From contig NZ_ARVW01000001.1 of NCBI RefSeq assembly GCF_000384315.1, forward strand, positions 7,919,001 to 7,983,000: a stretch of DNA of 64,000 nucleotides. The letters are read 5' to 3'. The notes beneath the pieces are model-generated. The model was not told the origin of the DNA. It saw only the letters and a program-made list of their open reading frames with translations, and made no database searches. Origin of the DNA: Amycolatopsis nigrescens CSC17Ta-90. Lineage in GTDB: Bacteria > Actinomycetota > Actinomycetes > Mycobacteriales > Pseudonocardiaceae. Positions 51,417 to 59,970 of the stretch are shown piece after piece (position 1 is the stretch's first letter; each line of letters starts with the position of its first letter). Made by a program: the position numbers and the translations under genes.

Positions 51417-52202
51417 GTGGACGACCCCGTTGACGCCTCCAGTAGCAGGAAGATCCCCGCCGGCTGGGTCTCGTCGCGACCGCGGGCGGAGCGGGCGCGG
51501 CAACTGGCCGATGCGCTGCGGCACCAGATCATCACCGGCCGGTTCGCCGACGGCGTGCTGCCCGACGAGCGCGGTCTTGGCAGCCGGTTCGGCGCCTCTC
51601 GCAACGCGGTCCGCGAGGCGCTGGCCCTGCTGCGGCAGGAAGGACTGATCACCCGGCGACGCGGGGTGGGCACCACGGTCGTGCTGCCGAAGTACGGGCA
51701 CGGCCTGGACCGGCTGGCCGGACTCGCCGAGACGCTGACCGGGTACGGCACCGTGACCAACGAGGTGCGGCTGGCCGAGACCGTGGCCGAGCTGCCGGCC
51801 GCGATCGCCGAGCGACTGGCGGTGCCCGCCGGCTCCGGCGGCGTGCATCTGGAACGGCTGCGCTGGCTGGACGGCCTGCCGTTGTCGCTGGATTCCAGCT
51901 ATCTCACCGCGGACGCCGGCCGCGGTGTGCTGGCCGGCGACCTGGCGGGCCGGGATGTCTTCACCCTGATCGAGGAGACCACCGGTTGCCTGCTCGGGCG
52001 CGCCGAGGTGGCGATCCACGCGGTCACCGCCGATCCGGACACCGCCGAGCTGTTGCGGATTCCGGCCGGTGCGGCGGTTTTCGCCCTGGAGCGGCTTACC
52101 CGGCTGTCCGACGGGCGCCCGGTGGACGTGGAGTCGATCCGCATCCGCGCGGACCGGATGGCCCTGCACGCCGTCCTGCATCGCGGCGGGCAGCCGTGGT
52201 GA
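51417..52202 (+). CDS. GntR/HutC-family transcriptional regulator
   Basis: The protein has 261 residues from the leaderless GTG at 51417. The N-terminal GntR winged helix is LADALRHQIITGRFADGVLPDERGLGSRFGASRNAVREALALLRQEGLITRR. The C-terminal UTRA ligand domain is about 90-255 (AIAERLAVPAGSGGVHLERLRWLDGLPL; RPVDVESIRIRADRM). Its stop overlaps the start of the TSUP permease gene (GTGA), so the two form an operon. It probably controls uptake or export of the permease substrate. Confidence 0.9.
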   Translation: MDDPVDASSSRKIPAGWVSSRPRAERARQLADALRHQIITGRFADGVLPDERGLGSRFGASRNAVREALALLRQEGLITRRRGVGTTVVLPKYGHGLDRLAGLAETLTGYGTVTNEVRLAETVAELPAAIAERLAVPAGSGGVHLERLRWLDGLPLSLDSSYLTADAGRGVLAGDLAGRDVFTLIEETTGCLLGRAEVAIHAVTADPDTAELLRIPAGAAVFALERLTRLSDGRPVDVESIRIRADRMALHAVLHRGGQPW

Positions 52203-52969
52203 CGGCCGCCGGGCTGACCGTGCCGGTAGTGGTCATGCTGGCGCTGTTCGGGCTCGTCGGCGGGATCGGCATCACTGCACTGGGGCCTGGCGGGATACTG
52301 CCCACGATCGGGCTGTTCACGCTGACCGGCCTTTCGCCCGCCGAGATAGCCGGCACCGCCATCGTCACCCACGTCGCCACCGGCGTGCTGGCCACCGCCG
52401 CCTACACCCGCTCCGGCCAGTTGCGCGAGCCCGAGACCCGGCGCACGGCGCTGATCCTTGCCGGCACCGCGGTGCTCGGCACACCGGCCGGAGTGCTGGT
52501 CAACACCGTGGTTTCCGGCCGGGTTTTCGGGCTGGTGCTGGGGATTTTCGTGGCCGTGGCGGGGGCGCTGGTGCTGTACCGCGAGCGTCGTCACGCCGCG
52601 GCGACACGAGCGCACCCGTCCGCACCACTGGTGGCCGGGCTTGGTTTCGCGGTCGCGATGGCGGCGGGCATCGTGGGCATCGGCGGACCGATGCTCACGG
52701 TGCCGCTGCTGGTCGCCCTCGGCGTCCCGGTGCTGGAGTCGCTCGCCTCGGCACAGGCCCAGTCCATCGTGATCGCCACCGTGGGGACGCTGGGCTACCT
52801 CGCCAACGGCGCGATCGACTGGCCGCTGGCCGCGCTGGTCGGTATCCCCGAACTGGCCGGCGTGCTGCTGGGCTGGAAGATCGCGCACGCCCTGCCCACC
52901 CGTAGCCTGAAGTACGCGCTGATCTTCACCCTGTTCGCACTGGCCCCCTACCTCGCCCTGCACGGCTGA
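52199..52969 (+). CDS. TSUP-family (TauE/SafE) anion permease
   Basis: The 256-residue membrane protein has about eight helices in two repeated halves. Each begins with a glycine-rich segment (GLVGGIGITALGPGGILPTIGLF and AMAAGIVGIGGPMLTVPLLVALG), the TSUP hallmark. It exports or imports sulfite, sulfonates or other small organic anions. It is translationally coupled to the GntR regulator. Confidence 0.88.
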   Translation: MTAAGLTVPVVVMLALFGLVGGIGITALGPGGILPTIGLFTLTGLSPAEIAGTAIVTHVATGVLATAAYTRSGQLREPETRRTALILAGTAVLGTPAGVLVNTVVSGRVFGLVLGIFVAVAGALVLYRERRHAAATRAHPSAPLVAGLGFAVAMAAGIVGIGGPMLTVPLLVALGVPVLESLASAQAQSIVIATVGTLGYLANGAIDWPLAALVGIPELAGVLLGWKIAHALPTRSLKYALIFTLFALAPYLALHG

Positions 52970-53003
52970 GGCCCGGGTCCTCCTCAGCTGGTGTGCTGCC
53001 TGG

Positions 53004-53522
53004 TCAGCGGTCGCTGCAGAGGTACCGATCGGCGTCTTCCGCGTTTGGCGGGCTTGCGGGGGCGAGGAAGCGATGCAGAGTCGCGGCCAGCCTGCCCAGC
53101 TCCGCTCCGGCTTCGCAGTCGGTGATGGTGGTCGCGGTCCAGTATCCGGCGACGGAATGCCGCCACGGCTCGAGTGTCCACGTCAGCCGCACATGCCCGC
53201 GCGCGTGGTGGATCGCTTGCACGCGCAGGTCTCGGTTGGGGCTGTGCCAGGAACGTGTACCGTCCCAGCCCCTGAAGTCCGAGGCCAGCTCGTCGAGGAA
53301 GAGGGCGACGTGCCAGTCCGGGTATGCCGTGACGTCGTGCAGTTCGGCGCGCATACCTGGCGCGCCGCCTTCGACGCAGTTGCGGATGACGTGGTGGTCC
53401 GGGCGTCGCCGGTTATAGAAACGAAGATAGCCCCCGTCCTGCCCGCGCAGCAGGACGCTCGAATCCGCATCGGCGTCCGGGTCGTACCGGCACAGGCCGC
53501 TCGCACTCCGGTCGTAGGGCAT
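53004..53522 (-). CDS. DUF6228-like hypothetical protein
   Basis: This is a 172-residue soluble protein. The central block VALFLDELASDFRGWDGTRSW followed by RVQAIHHARGHVRLTWTLEP matches what I recall of the DUF6228 family of actinobacterial immunity-like proteins. There is no signal peptide and no catalytic motif. It stands alone between the TSUP permease and the DUF3237 gene. Confidence 0.65.
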   Translation of the reverse strand: MPYDRSASGLCRYDPDADADSSVLLRGQDGGYLRFYNRRRPDHHVIRNCVEGGAPGMRAELHDVTAYPDWHVALFLDELASDFRGWDGTRSWHSPNRDLRVQAIHHARGHVRLTWTLEPWRHSVAGYWTATTITDCEAGAELGRLAATLHRFLAPASPPNAEDADRYLCSDR

Positions 53523-53633
53523 GGTCCTCAGCGATCTCCGTCTGCGTCCGTCGGAGCCGGATCAGGATGGCGTCTCGTCTCCGCGCGCAGCTTATCCTTG
53601 AAGGCGGACCTTTCTGCCTTCAGCGGGCTCGGT

Positions 53634-54128
53634 TCAAACGACCCGGGAAACCTTGTAGGCGATCCCCCCTTCGACCAGGTACCCGGATCCCACGCAGACG
53701 ACGTCGTTCAGCCACGCGTAGCGCTCGGCCCCCGTCTCGAAGAGGGGGTTCGTCCGGAAGTAGTAGCGGCCGGGGTCGATCTGGACTCTCTTGACGGGAT
53801 CGGCCAGATCGGCCCGCAGTTCGGGCGGGGTGGTCCAACGGCCGCCGTAGGCCAGGTGCAGGAGGGCGTTGTCGTGCGTGCGCAGGGTCAACCGTACGTC
53901 CAGCATCATCGTTCCGTCCGGACGGAACAAAGCCCAGTCGCCGCCACCCGGCAGTACTTCGCCGCGTAGTTCCGGGCCTTCGAAGGTTCCGCCGGCGGCA
54001 CCGAACAGCACCCGCCGGCCGAGCGGGCCGCTGCCGATGTCCAGCCGTGGGTTCAGGTCGACGATCAGGTCGAACAGATGCTCGGTGCTGATCTCGCCGA
54101 GGGTCTTCACCCGGGAATCCGTGGTCAT
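53634..54128 (-). CDS. DUF3237 family protein
   Basis: The 164-residue beta-barrel-like protein has the family blocks GPLGRRVLFGAAGGTFEGPELRG, VLPGGGDWALFRPDGTMMLDVRLTLRTHD and YYFRTNPLFETG. The function is unknown; members often sit in aromatic or polyketide catabolic operons. Its start overlaps the stop of the SnoaL-like gene (ATGA), and both are under the palindromic TetR operator. Confidence 0.85.
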   Translation of the reverse strand: MTTDSRVKTLGEISTEHLFDLIVDLNPRLDIGSGPLGRRVLFGAAGGTFEGPELRGEVLPGGGDWALFRPDGTMMLDVRLTLRTHDNALLHLAYGGRWTTPPELRADLADPVKRVQIDPGRYYFRTNPLFETGAERYAWLNDVVCVGSGYLVEGGIAYKVSRVV

Positions 54129-54607
54129 CGATCATCGCCTTCGGTCGGTGAGGAGTGAGGTGGGACGGTCGGGAATACGGTCCGTCGGACCGCGTCCGTC
54201 GAGACGCCCGATTGGGCGCAGAGCGTTGACAGGTCGAAGAAAAACCGCTCGTGGGAGATCAGCTCGTCCCGGAAGGCGAACTGGATGAACACCGGCAGTT
54301 CGGCGCGCCTGCCGTTGGGGATCACGCCGAACCGGTCGCCGGTCATGGTCATCCGCGCGGTACCCCAGCAGACCAGGGTGTCGGTGTTGCCGGCGTGACC
54401 TTGCAGAACGACGTGGTAGTCCGGAAACGACCGGAAGAACCGGGTCAGCGCCCGCTCGTTCTCGGCCGGGCCCCGTGCGCTGGTGCCGAGTGCCGGCGCT
54501 TCGAGCACCATGTCCTGATGGAAGAGCCTCATCGCGGTGGGCACGTCTTGTCGGCTCTTCGCGATGGCCAGCGCCTGCGCCAGCTCGAACATTCGTTGGT
54601 CATGCAC
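54125..54607 (-). CDS. SnoaL-like ester cyclase (NTF2 fold)
   Basis: The 160-residue protein begins with a helix MFELAQALAIAKSRQDVPTAMRLFHQDMVLEAP. It continues with the NTF2-like strands (DYHVVLQGHAGNTDTLVCWGTARMTMTGDRFG; VFIQFAFRDELISHERFFFD). It probably binds or cyclises a small hydrophobic molecule. It is the first gene of a two-gene operon divergent from the TetR regulator. Confidence 0.82.
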   Translation of the reverse strand: MHDQRMFELAQALAIAKSRQDVPTAMRLFHQDMVLEAPALGTSARGPAENERALTRFFRSFPDYHVVLQGHAGNTDTLVCWGTARMTMTGDRFGVIPNGRRAELPVFIQFAFRDELISHERFFFDLSTLCAQSGVSTDAVRRTVFPTVPPHSSPTEGDDR

Positions 54608-54610
54608 AAA

Positions 54611-54638
54611 CTAAACGTACGTACGACCGTACGTTTAG
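54611..54638. promoter_or_regulatory. TetR operator, perfect 11-6-11 inverted repeat
   Basis: CTAAACGTACG (54611-54621), spacer TACGAC, CGTACGTTTAG (54628-54638). It fills much of the 59-bp gap between the divergent SnoaL-like and TetR genes and starts 3 bp from the SnoaL start codon. Repression of both genes by the TetR protein is expected. Confidence 0.85.
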
Positions 54639-54666
54639 GCAAGGGGTTGTGGCAGGATCTCGTCCG

Positions 54667-55308
54667 ATGAGCGAACTCGTGCGAGGGTCAGGCAGTGAAA
54701 CGGACGCGGCGGTCTCGGACGGGCGGCTGCTGCGCGGCGCGCGTTCCAGACGGGCGATCGAGCGCCATGCCGTCGACGTGGCCTCGCTGGAAGGACTCAG
54801 CGGGCTCAGTTTCGGCCGCCTGGCCACCGATCTCGGGCTCAGCAAGAGCGGAGTGCAGACTCTCTTCGGGACCAAGGAGAGCTTGCAGGTCGCCGCGGCC
54901 GGGTCCGCGCGCGACGCGTTCACCGACGCCGTCATCCGCCCCGCGCTGGCCGTGCCTCGCGGTGCGGCGCGGCTGCGTGCGTTGATCGACCAGTGGATCG
55001 GTTATGCGGAGGAGCCGTTGTTCCCGGGCGGTTGCTTCTGGGCGGCGAACCTCGCCGACTTTGACAGCAAACCGGGACCGGTTCGCGACGCGCTCCTTCG
55101 TCAGCAGCGGGACTGGCGCGGCTTCATCGCCACGGAACTCCGCCACGCGGCCGATGCCGGGGAGGTCGCCGACCTGGACACCGAGCTCGCGGCTTTCCAG
55201 CTCGATGCGGTGCTCGTCGCCGCGAACATCGCTTTGCGGTGCGGCGACAGGGAGGCTGGGGACAAGGTCCGCCGGGTGCTCGAAAGCTTCCTGGTACCTC
55301 CACGCTGA
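54667..55308 (+). CDS. TetR-family transcriptional regulator
   Basis: The protein has 213 residues from the ATG at 54667. The N-terminal HTH is AIERHAVDVASLEGLSGLSFGRLATDLGLSKSGVQTLFGTKESLQ. The C-terminal ligand domain has FPGGCFWAANLADFDSKPGPVRDALLR, resembling the TetR_C_6/11-like group. It should bind the palindrome at 54611-54638 and repress the divergent SnoaL/DUF3237 operon and itself. Confidence 0.9.
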   Translation: MSELVRGSGSETDAAVSDGRLLRGARSRRAIERHAVDVASLEGLSGLSFGRLATDLGLSKSGVQTLFGTKESLQVAAAGSARDAFTDAVIRPALAVPRGAARLRALIDQWIGYAEEPLFPGGCFWAANLADFDSKPGPVRDALLRQQRDWRGFIATELRHAADAGEVADLDTELAAFQLDAVLVAANIALRCGDREAGDKVRRVLESFLVPPR

Positions 55309-55321
55309 CCCGGTACCGCCC

Positions 55322-56335
55322 TCATCGGCCGGGGGCACGTGTCGCGGTGGCGAGCTGCTCGGACAGCTCACGGGTGTGGGCGTGGGCGGGATGCTTGTCG
55401 GCTTCGGTTTTCAGCGGGCGCATCCGGTCGCGGGTGCGGGTGGAGGTGAGGGAGCCCACCAGTTCGAGTGCCTGTACCGCAGTGGTGACCCCGGCGTCGT
55501 GGTCGCCGTCGATCAGGTGCGCGGTGGCCAGTGCGGTGAGGGTGAAGGTCCGGCTGCGGGCCATGTCCTGGCCGTAGGCAGCGGTGGCGGTGCTCAGCGG
55601 CCCGATCGCGGTGGTGGCGTAGGCGGGGTCGGCGCTGCGGGCGAGTTCGGCGTGCACGATGCCGGTCATCGCGGCGAAATCCGTTTCGTTGAAGAAACCG
55701 GCCCACGAGGGCGCTTCGGCGCGTTCGGCCAGCGCGAACTGCTCGCCCGCTTTGCCCAGCAGCGTCAGCGCTTGTCCGGCGTCGCCAAGGACGGCGTATG
55801 CCCACGCCTGGTTGGCATACAGGATGCTCATCTCCAGCGCAGAACCGGAAGGGCCGGCCGCGGCCTGCCCGAGCTGGAACTCGGCCAGCGCCTGCTCGGG
55901 GGCGTGGTGGTGCAGATGCACCCGGCCACGGCGGTAGTGGATGTTGGCGACCAGGTCTTGGCGACCGGTGTGGCGCGCCAGCTCCAGTGCCCGGTCGAAA
56001 CAGCGCCAGGCCCGGCCGAGCCTGCCGGTGTCGAACGCGGCCCAGCCGGTCAGGTTGTGCAGGTCGGCCGTCACCACCCGCAGCCGGTCGACCGTGGTAC
56101 CGGAGGAGACGTCGGCGGCGAGCATTCGTTCCGCACCGGCCAGCAATGTGCTTAGGGTGTGCCCGCAGGCTCCGCCGCCGTGCTGGTAGTCCACCGCCCG
56201 CAGTTCCACGATGGCGCCGGCCAGCCGGTGCACATCGGATATCCCGATGCGGCCTGACCCGAAAGGCTCATACGATGCCGCCTTCGGCCCATCATCGGAT
56301 TCGGTATTGTCGCCATGAACAGGATTGTTGTTCAT
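55322..56335 (-). CDS. Tetratricopeptide-repeat protein, lacking a regulator HTH
   Basis: The protein has 337 residues from the ATG at 56335; an ATG at 56431 is possible. It consists of TPR-like helix pairs (TAWRCFDRALELARHTGRQDL-type; ILYANQAWAYAVLGDAGQALTLLGKAGEQFALAE; TALATAHLIDGDHDAGVTTAVQALELV). It resembles the C-terminal half of actinomycete XRE-TPR regulators but has no HTH. It may work as a protein-interaction partner or be a shortened regulator. It converges with the TetR gene 13 bp away. Confidence 0.75.
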   Translation of the reverse strand: MNNNPVHGDNTESDDGPKAASYEPFGSGRIGISDVHRLAGAIVELRAVDYQHGGGACGHTLSTLLAGAERMLAADVSSGTTVDRLRVVTADLHNLTGWAAFDTGRLGRAWRCFDRALELARHTGRQDLVANIHYRRGRVHLHHHAPEQALAEFQLGQAAAGPSGSALEMSILYANQAWAYAVLGDAGQALTLLGKAGEQFALAERAEAPSWAGFFNETDFAAMTGIVHAELARSADPAYATTAIGPLSTATAAYGQDMARSRTFTLTALATAHLIDGDHDAGVTTAVQALELVGSLTSTRTRDRMRPLKTEADKHPAHAHTRELSEQLATATRAPGR

Positions 56336-56618
56336 GATGGCCTCACGGGTGAATTCTGCACGGTTAACGGGACAAGGTGCTCCCTTCGCCATAGCAGGAT
56401 TACCGGGAACCAGCTGCCCCAAACTCCCCAATCCGGTGAACTCGACGGCTTTCCCGGTGCGGAATTGACCATAAAAACTGTCCAGTAGATCCCGGAACCG
56501 CTGGTCGGGTGAACTGTTCGGGGCGCCGATTCAACGGCAGTTCGAATGCCCGTGCCGTTGTACACGGCATCAGCACGTGCGTCCGAAATGTGGGCTGCGT
56601 CCCGCCGCGCGGTCGGGC

Positions 56619-57155
56619 ATGATGACGAGCATGCTGACCGGGGAGCTAGTCCTGTTACGACCGCTGGAGCCCGAGGACGCCGATGCCTTCTGGCGCTGGC
56701 ACAACGATCCGGAAGTGGGCCGCTGGCTGGTCGCCGACTACCACGAGTCGCTCGCGCAGATCCGCAAGCGGTTCGCCGAGCGCGAGCCGAACTCCTACCA
56801 GAAGGTCGAGTTCGGCATCGAGACGCTGGCCGAGGGCAAGCTGATCGGCACCATCGACCTGCGGGACGCGAGTCCCGAGAACGCGCGTGCCGAACTCGAT
56901 ATCTACCTCGGTGAGAAGGACTATTGGGGCGGCGGTTACGGCACTGACGCGATGCGCACGCTGTGCCGGTACGGCTTCGAGGTCATGCGGCTGCACTCGA
57001 TCGCGCTGTGGGTGGTGGCGGAGAACGAGGCGGCAGTGCACGTCTACCAGAAGGTCGGTTTCCGCGAGGACGGCAGGCACCGCGAGTCGTTCCGCGGCGT
57101 TGGCCGGTGGCACGATGAGATCCTGATGAGTCTGCTCGAGGGCGAGCTGACCTGA
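56619..57155 (+). CDS. GNAT-family N-acetyltransferase (RimJ/RimL-like)
   Basis: The protein has 178 residues from the ATG at 56619; ATG 56631 is an alternative. The GNAT fold shows TGELVLLRPLEPEDADAFWRWHNDPEV, then the acetyl-CoA loop EKDYWGGGYGTDAMRTLCRYGFE and the end ALWVVAENEAAVHVYQKVGFREDGRHRE. It transfers acetyl to an amine of a protein N-terminus or small molecule. It lies 25 bp before the AlkZ-like gene on the same strand. Confidence 0.9.
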   Translation: MMTSMLTGELVLLRPLEPEDADAFWRWHNDPEVGRWLVADYHESLAQIRKRFAEREPNSYQKVEFGIETLAEGKLIGTIDLRDASPENARAELDIYLGEKDYWGGGYGTDAMRTLCRYGFEVMRLHSIALWVVAENEAAVHVYQKVGFREDGRHRESFRGVGRWHDEILMSLLEGELT

Positions 57156-57180
57156 ACGTCGAGAGCGAAGGAGCGAACGC

Positions 57181-58401
57181 GTGCCAGGCGGGAAAGGCGG
57201 TACGAAGGACGGTCCGCTCGAGGTCGGGAACGAGAACGTGCTGGCGTTCCGCGTCGCCGCCCAGCACCTGAACGAGCGGCTGGCTGCCGGCTCCACGCTG
57301 GACGCGGCCGGGAACTGCGCGTTGCAGGACAGTCCACCCGGGTCGGCGGCACTGGCCCTGCACGCCAGGGTCGCGGACGTCGGGCCCGACACGATCGCTG
57401 ACGCCGTCGAAGACCGCGGCCTGTTCCACACCTGGAGCATGCGTGGTTCGCCCTTCGTGTTCCCGACCGCCGATTTGGCTGTCTTCACCACCGGTGTGCT
57501 CCCGCCGGGAGAATCCGCGCGACGGCACTTCATCCTGGGTGTCGAGCAGTCACTCGAAAAGCTGGAACTGAGCCTCGCCGAGGTCACCGACCTCACCAAG
57601 TCGAAGATCCGCGACGTGCTCGCCGGCCGGCGGCTGGCCATCAACGAGCTCGGCGCTGAGCTGGCACAGGCGGTCGCCGGTGAGCTGCCGAAGACGGCGC
57701 GCAAGACCTGGGACGAGGAGGGACCGCACGCGAAGGGCCAGCCGCTCGGGGAAGCCGTGGTGCACTTCTGCCTGCGGATCCTCACCCTCGAGCAGATCGT
57801 CTGTTTCGCGCACCGGGACGGGAAGAAGCTGCCTTTCGTACTGGTCGACGAGTGGCTCGACGCCCGGCCGCCCGCGGTCGAGGCCGAGGTGGCCCGTGCT
57901 GAGCTCGTCCGCCGTTATCTGCACTGCTACGGGCCGTCCACCGCCGCGGATTTCGCCGCCTGGCTCGGGGTCGCGGCCAAGGACGCGGCTCCATGGTGGA
58001 AGCTGGTGGAGGACGAGATCAGCGAGGTGCGCGTGCACGGCCGGGTTCGCTCGCTGCTGGCCGAGGACGTTCCCGCGTTGCGCTCGCCGGCCGAGGCGAA
58101 CGGCGTCCGGCTGCTCCCGCCCCGGGACCCGCTCGTGCAACTGCGAGACCGGGAGTCACTGGTGCCGGACAAGCGGTTGCACCGCGAGATCTGGAAAACG
58201 GTGGGCGAGCCGGGCACGGTGCTGTGCGACGGGCATCTGGTGGCGACCTGGCGGCCGCGCAAGAACGGGAAGAAGCTCACGCTCACGGTGACGGCGTTCG
58301 ACTCGCTGACCGCAGCCCAGCGCAAGGCGATCGACACCGAAGCCGAGGGCGTGGCATCGATCCGCGGCTGTTCGTCGGTGGAGGTCGCGTTCGATTCCTA
58401 G
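57181..58401 (+). CDS. Winged-helix DNA-binding (HTH_42/AlkZ-like) protein
   Basis: The 406-residue protein is of the HTH_42 family, which includes the AlkZ/YcaQ interstrand-crosslink DNA glycosylases. Family blocks are VLAFRVAAQHLNERL, CALQDSPPGSAALALHARV (the segment where AlkZ has its QxQ/QxD motif; here QDS), FHTWSMRGSPFVFP, and a late LLPPRDPLVQLRDR. It may repair or protect DNA, but the active-site motif is not clearly that of AlkZ, so a pure DNA-binding role is possible. Its end overlaps the convergent thrS gene by 4 bp. Confidence 0.8.
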   Translation: MPGGKGGTKDGPLEVGNENVLAFRVAAQHLNERLAAGSTLDAAGNCALQDSPPGSAALALHARVADVGPDTIADAVEDRGLFHTWSMRGSPFVFPTADLAVFTTGVLPPGESARRHFILGVEQSLEKLELSLAEVTDLTKSKIRDVLAGRRLAINELGAELAQAVAGELPKTARKTWDEEGPHAKGQPLGEAVVHFCLRILTLEQIVCFAHRDGKKLPFVLVDEWLDARPPAVEAEVARAELVRRYLHCYGPSTAADFAAWLGVAAKDAAPWWKLVEDEISEVRVHGRVRSLLAEDVPALRSPAEANGVRLLPPRDPLVQLRDRESLVPDKRLHREIWKTVGEPGTVLCDGHLVATWRPRKNGKKLTLTVTAFDSLTAAQRKAIDTEAEGVASIRGCSSVEVAFDS

Positions 58402-59612
58402 TCCCAGAGCGCGGTGCTGCGTGCTTTGACGAGTGCGTCGATGCGGGCCAGCACTTCGGTCGCGGGCCGGGCGTCGATCCGGTTCCCGTCGCGCAGTCGC
58501 AGGGCCACCTGGTCGTGCTCGGCCTCCTTGGCGCCGATCACCGCCTGGTAGGGCACCAGCCGGGCGGCTCGGATGCGGGCGCCTAGGCTGCCGTGCTCCG
58601 GCCCGGCGATCTCCGCGCGCAGGCCGAGTTCGGAGCTTTGCCGCACCAGCTGTTCGGCCTGCGGTACCTGGGCCTCCGCGATCGGGAGCAGCACCAGCTG
58701 GGTGGGCGCGAGCCACCCGGGGAAGGCGCCGCCGTGCTGCTCGATCAGGTGGGCGACGGCCCGTTCCACGCTGCCGATGATGCTGCGGTGGACCATCACC
58801 GGCCGGTGCTTCGCGGCGTCCTTGCCGACGTAGTGCAGGTCGAACTGTTCGGGCTGGTGGAAGTCGATCTGGACGGTGGACAGGGTGGTCTCGCGGCCGG
58901 CGCTGTCGGCGACCTGAACGTCGATCTTGGGGCCGTAGAACGCCGCTTCTCCTTCGACGGCCTCGTATTCCTGGCCGGAGCGGTCGAGCACCTCGGCCAG
59001 CAGCGCGGCGGCGCGCTGCCACAGCGACGGGTCGGCGACGTACTTCCCGCCGGCGCCGGGCAGGGAGAGCCGGTAGCGCGCCGGGTGGATACCGAGCGCC
59101 CGATACGCCTCGCGGATCAGCTGCAAGGCCGCCTGCGCCTCGCCGGCGACCTGGTCCGGGGTGCAGAAGATATGCGCGTCGTTCAGCTGGATCGCGCGCA
59201 CCCGGGTGAGTCCGCCGAGCACCCCGGACGGCTCCGCCCGGTACATGCCGCCCAGCTCGGCGATCCGCAGCGGCAGTTCGCGGTAGCTGTGCGCGCGGGA
59301 ACGATAGATCAGCGCGTGGTGCGGGCACAGGCTCGGCCGCAGTACGACCTGTTCGCCCCCGAGGTTCATCGGCGGGAACATATCCTCTTGGTAGTGCGAC
59401 CAATGCCCGGAAATCTCGTACAATTCCCTTTTGCCAAGCACCGGCGAGTAGACGTGCCGGTAGCCCGCGCGCCGTTCGGCGTCGCGGATGTACTCCTCCA
59501 GCGCGTGCCGCACGATCGCGCCGTCGGGCAGCCAGTAGGGCAGTCCAGCGCCGATCAGCGGGTCGGTGTCGAACAGGCCCAGCTCGCGGCCGAGCTTGCG
59601 GTGGTCAGGCAT
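58398..59612 (-). CDS. thrS: Threonyl-tRNA synthetase lacking the editing and TGS domains
   Basis: The 404-residue class II synthetase begins directly with the catalytic-core motif DHRKLGRELGLFDTDPLIGAGLPYW. It misses about 240 N-terminal residues (TGS and editing domains) of standard ThrRS. Zinc ligands are kept: Cys in RPSLCPHHALIY, His in NDAHIFCTP and His in VMVHRSIIGSVER. The C-terminal anticodon domain is present (APTQLVLLPIAEAQ). It charges tRNA-Thr but cannot clear Ser-tRNA. It is preceded by a Thr-codon leader peptide and attenuator. It is probably an accessory copy. Confidence 0.93.
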   Translation of the reverse strand: MPDHRKLGRELGLFDTDPLIGAGLPYWLPDGAIVRHALEEYIRDAERRAGYRHVYSPVLGKRELYEISGHWSHYQEDMFPPMNLGGEQVVLRPSLCPHHALIYRSRAHSYRELPLRIAELGGMYRAEPSGVLGGLTRVRAIQLNDAHIFCTPDQVAGEAQAALQLIREAYRALGIHPARYRLSLPGAGGKYVADPSLWQRAAALLAEVLDRSGQEYEAVEGEAAFYGPKIDVQVADSAGRETTLSTVQIDFHQPEQFDLHYVGKDAAKHRPVMVHRSIIGSVERAVAHLIEQHGGAFPGWLAPTQLVLLPIAEAQVPQAEQLVRQSSELGLRAEIAGPEHGSLGARIRAARLVPYQAVIGAKEAEHDQVALRLRDGNRIDARPATEVLARIDALVKARSTALWD

Positions 59613-59650
59613 GGTGTCTCCTCAGGGACTTGAGGCGAGTGACCACACGA

Positions 59651-59682
59651 CGAAGCCCCGGGGCACTCGCCCCGGGGCTTCG
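59651..59682 (-). terminator. Attenuator terminator of thrS
   Basis: A perfect 14-bp inverted repeat (CGAAGCCCCGGGGC at 59651-59664, GCCCCGGGGCTTCG at 59669-59682) has a 4-base loop. It lies between the leader-peptide stop and the thrS start. There is no U-tract. It is the predicted stop signal when threonyl-tRNA is plentiful. Confidence 0.85.
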
Positions 59683-59696
59683 GACCAAGACAGTTC

Positions 59697-59747
59697 TCAG
59701 CGCGCCGGGACATTCTCCGGCGTCGTAGTGTCAGCAGCGCGCTTCAT
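59697..59747 (-). CDS. thrS leader peptide with three consecutive Thr codons
   Basis: The 16-residue peptide MKRAADTTTPENVPAR has an ATG at 59747. The codons ACT-ACG-ACG at 59729-59721 are followed directly by a CGCCGG/CCGGCG pause hairpin (59722-59717 and 59708-59703). Stalling at the Thr codons would cover that hairpin and let transcription read through the terminator at 59651-59682. The start is leaderless, 7 nt after TAGTGT. Confidence 0.85.
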   Translation of the reverse strand: MKRAADTTTPENVPAR

Positions 59748-59754
59748 GGTGCCG

Positions 59755-59760
59755 ACACTA
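59755..59760 (-). promoter_or_regulatory. -10 box of the thrS leader transcript
   Basis: TAGTGT on the minus strand is 7 nt before the leader-peptide ATG at 59747, the same geometry as at metG (TAATGT, 7 nt). No good -35 was found. Confidence 0.6.
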
Positions 59761-59970
59761 GCAGACGCGGCCCGAACCGCCTTCTCCTTTTTCTTGTGCC
59801 GTGCGGCCGGTCCGGCGCGGTGGTGGCTCGTCCGGCGATGACAAAGAATTGATGATCCGTCATTGTCCGAGAAAAAGGGTAACGGCCTGGTTTGTGGTGG
59901 CGATAAGGCGCGAGAGAAGTCCGGCATCGACTGAAAAGCGATGTCTTCGTCGATGCTTGGGGATACTCGT

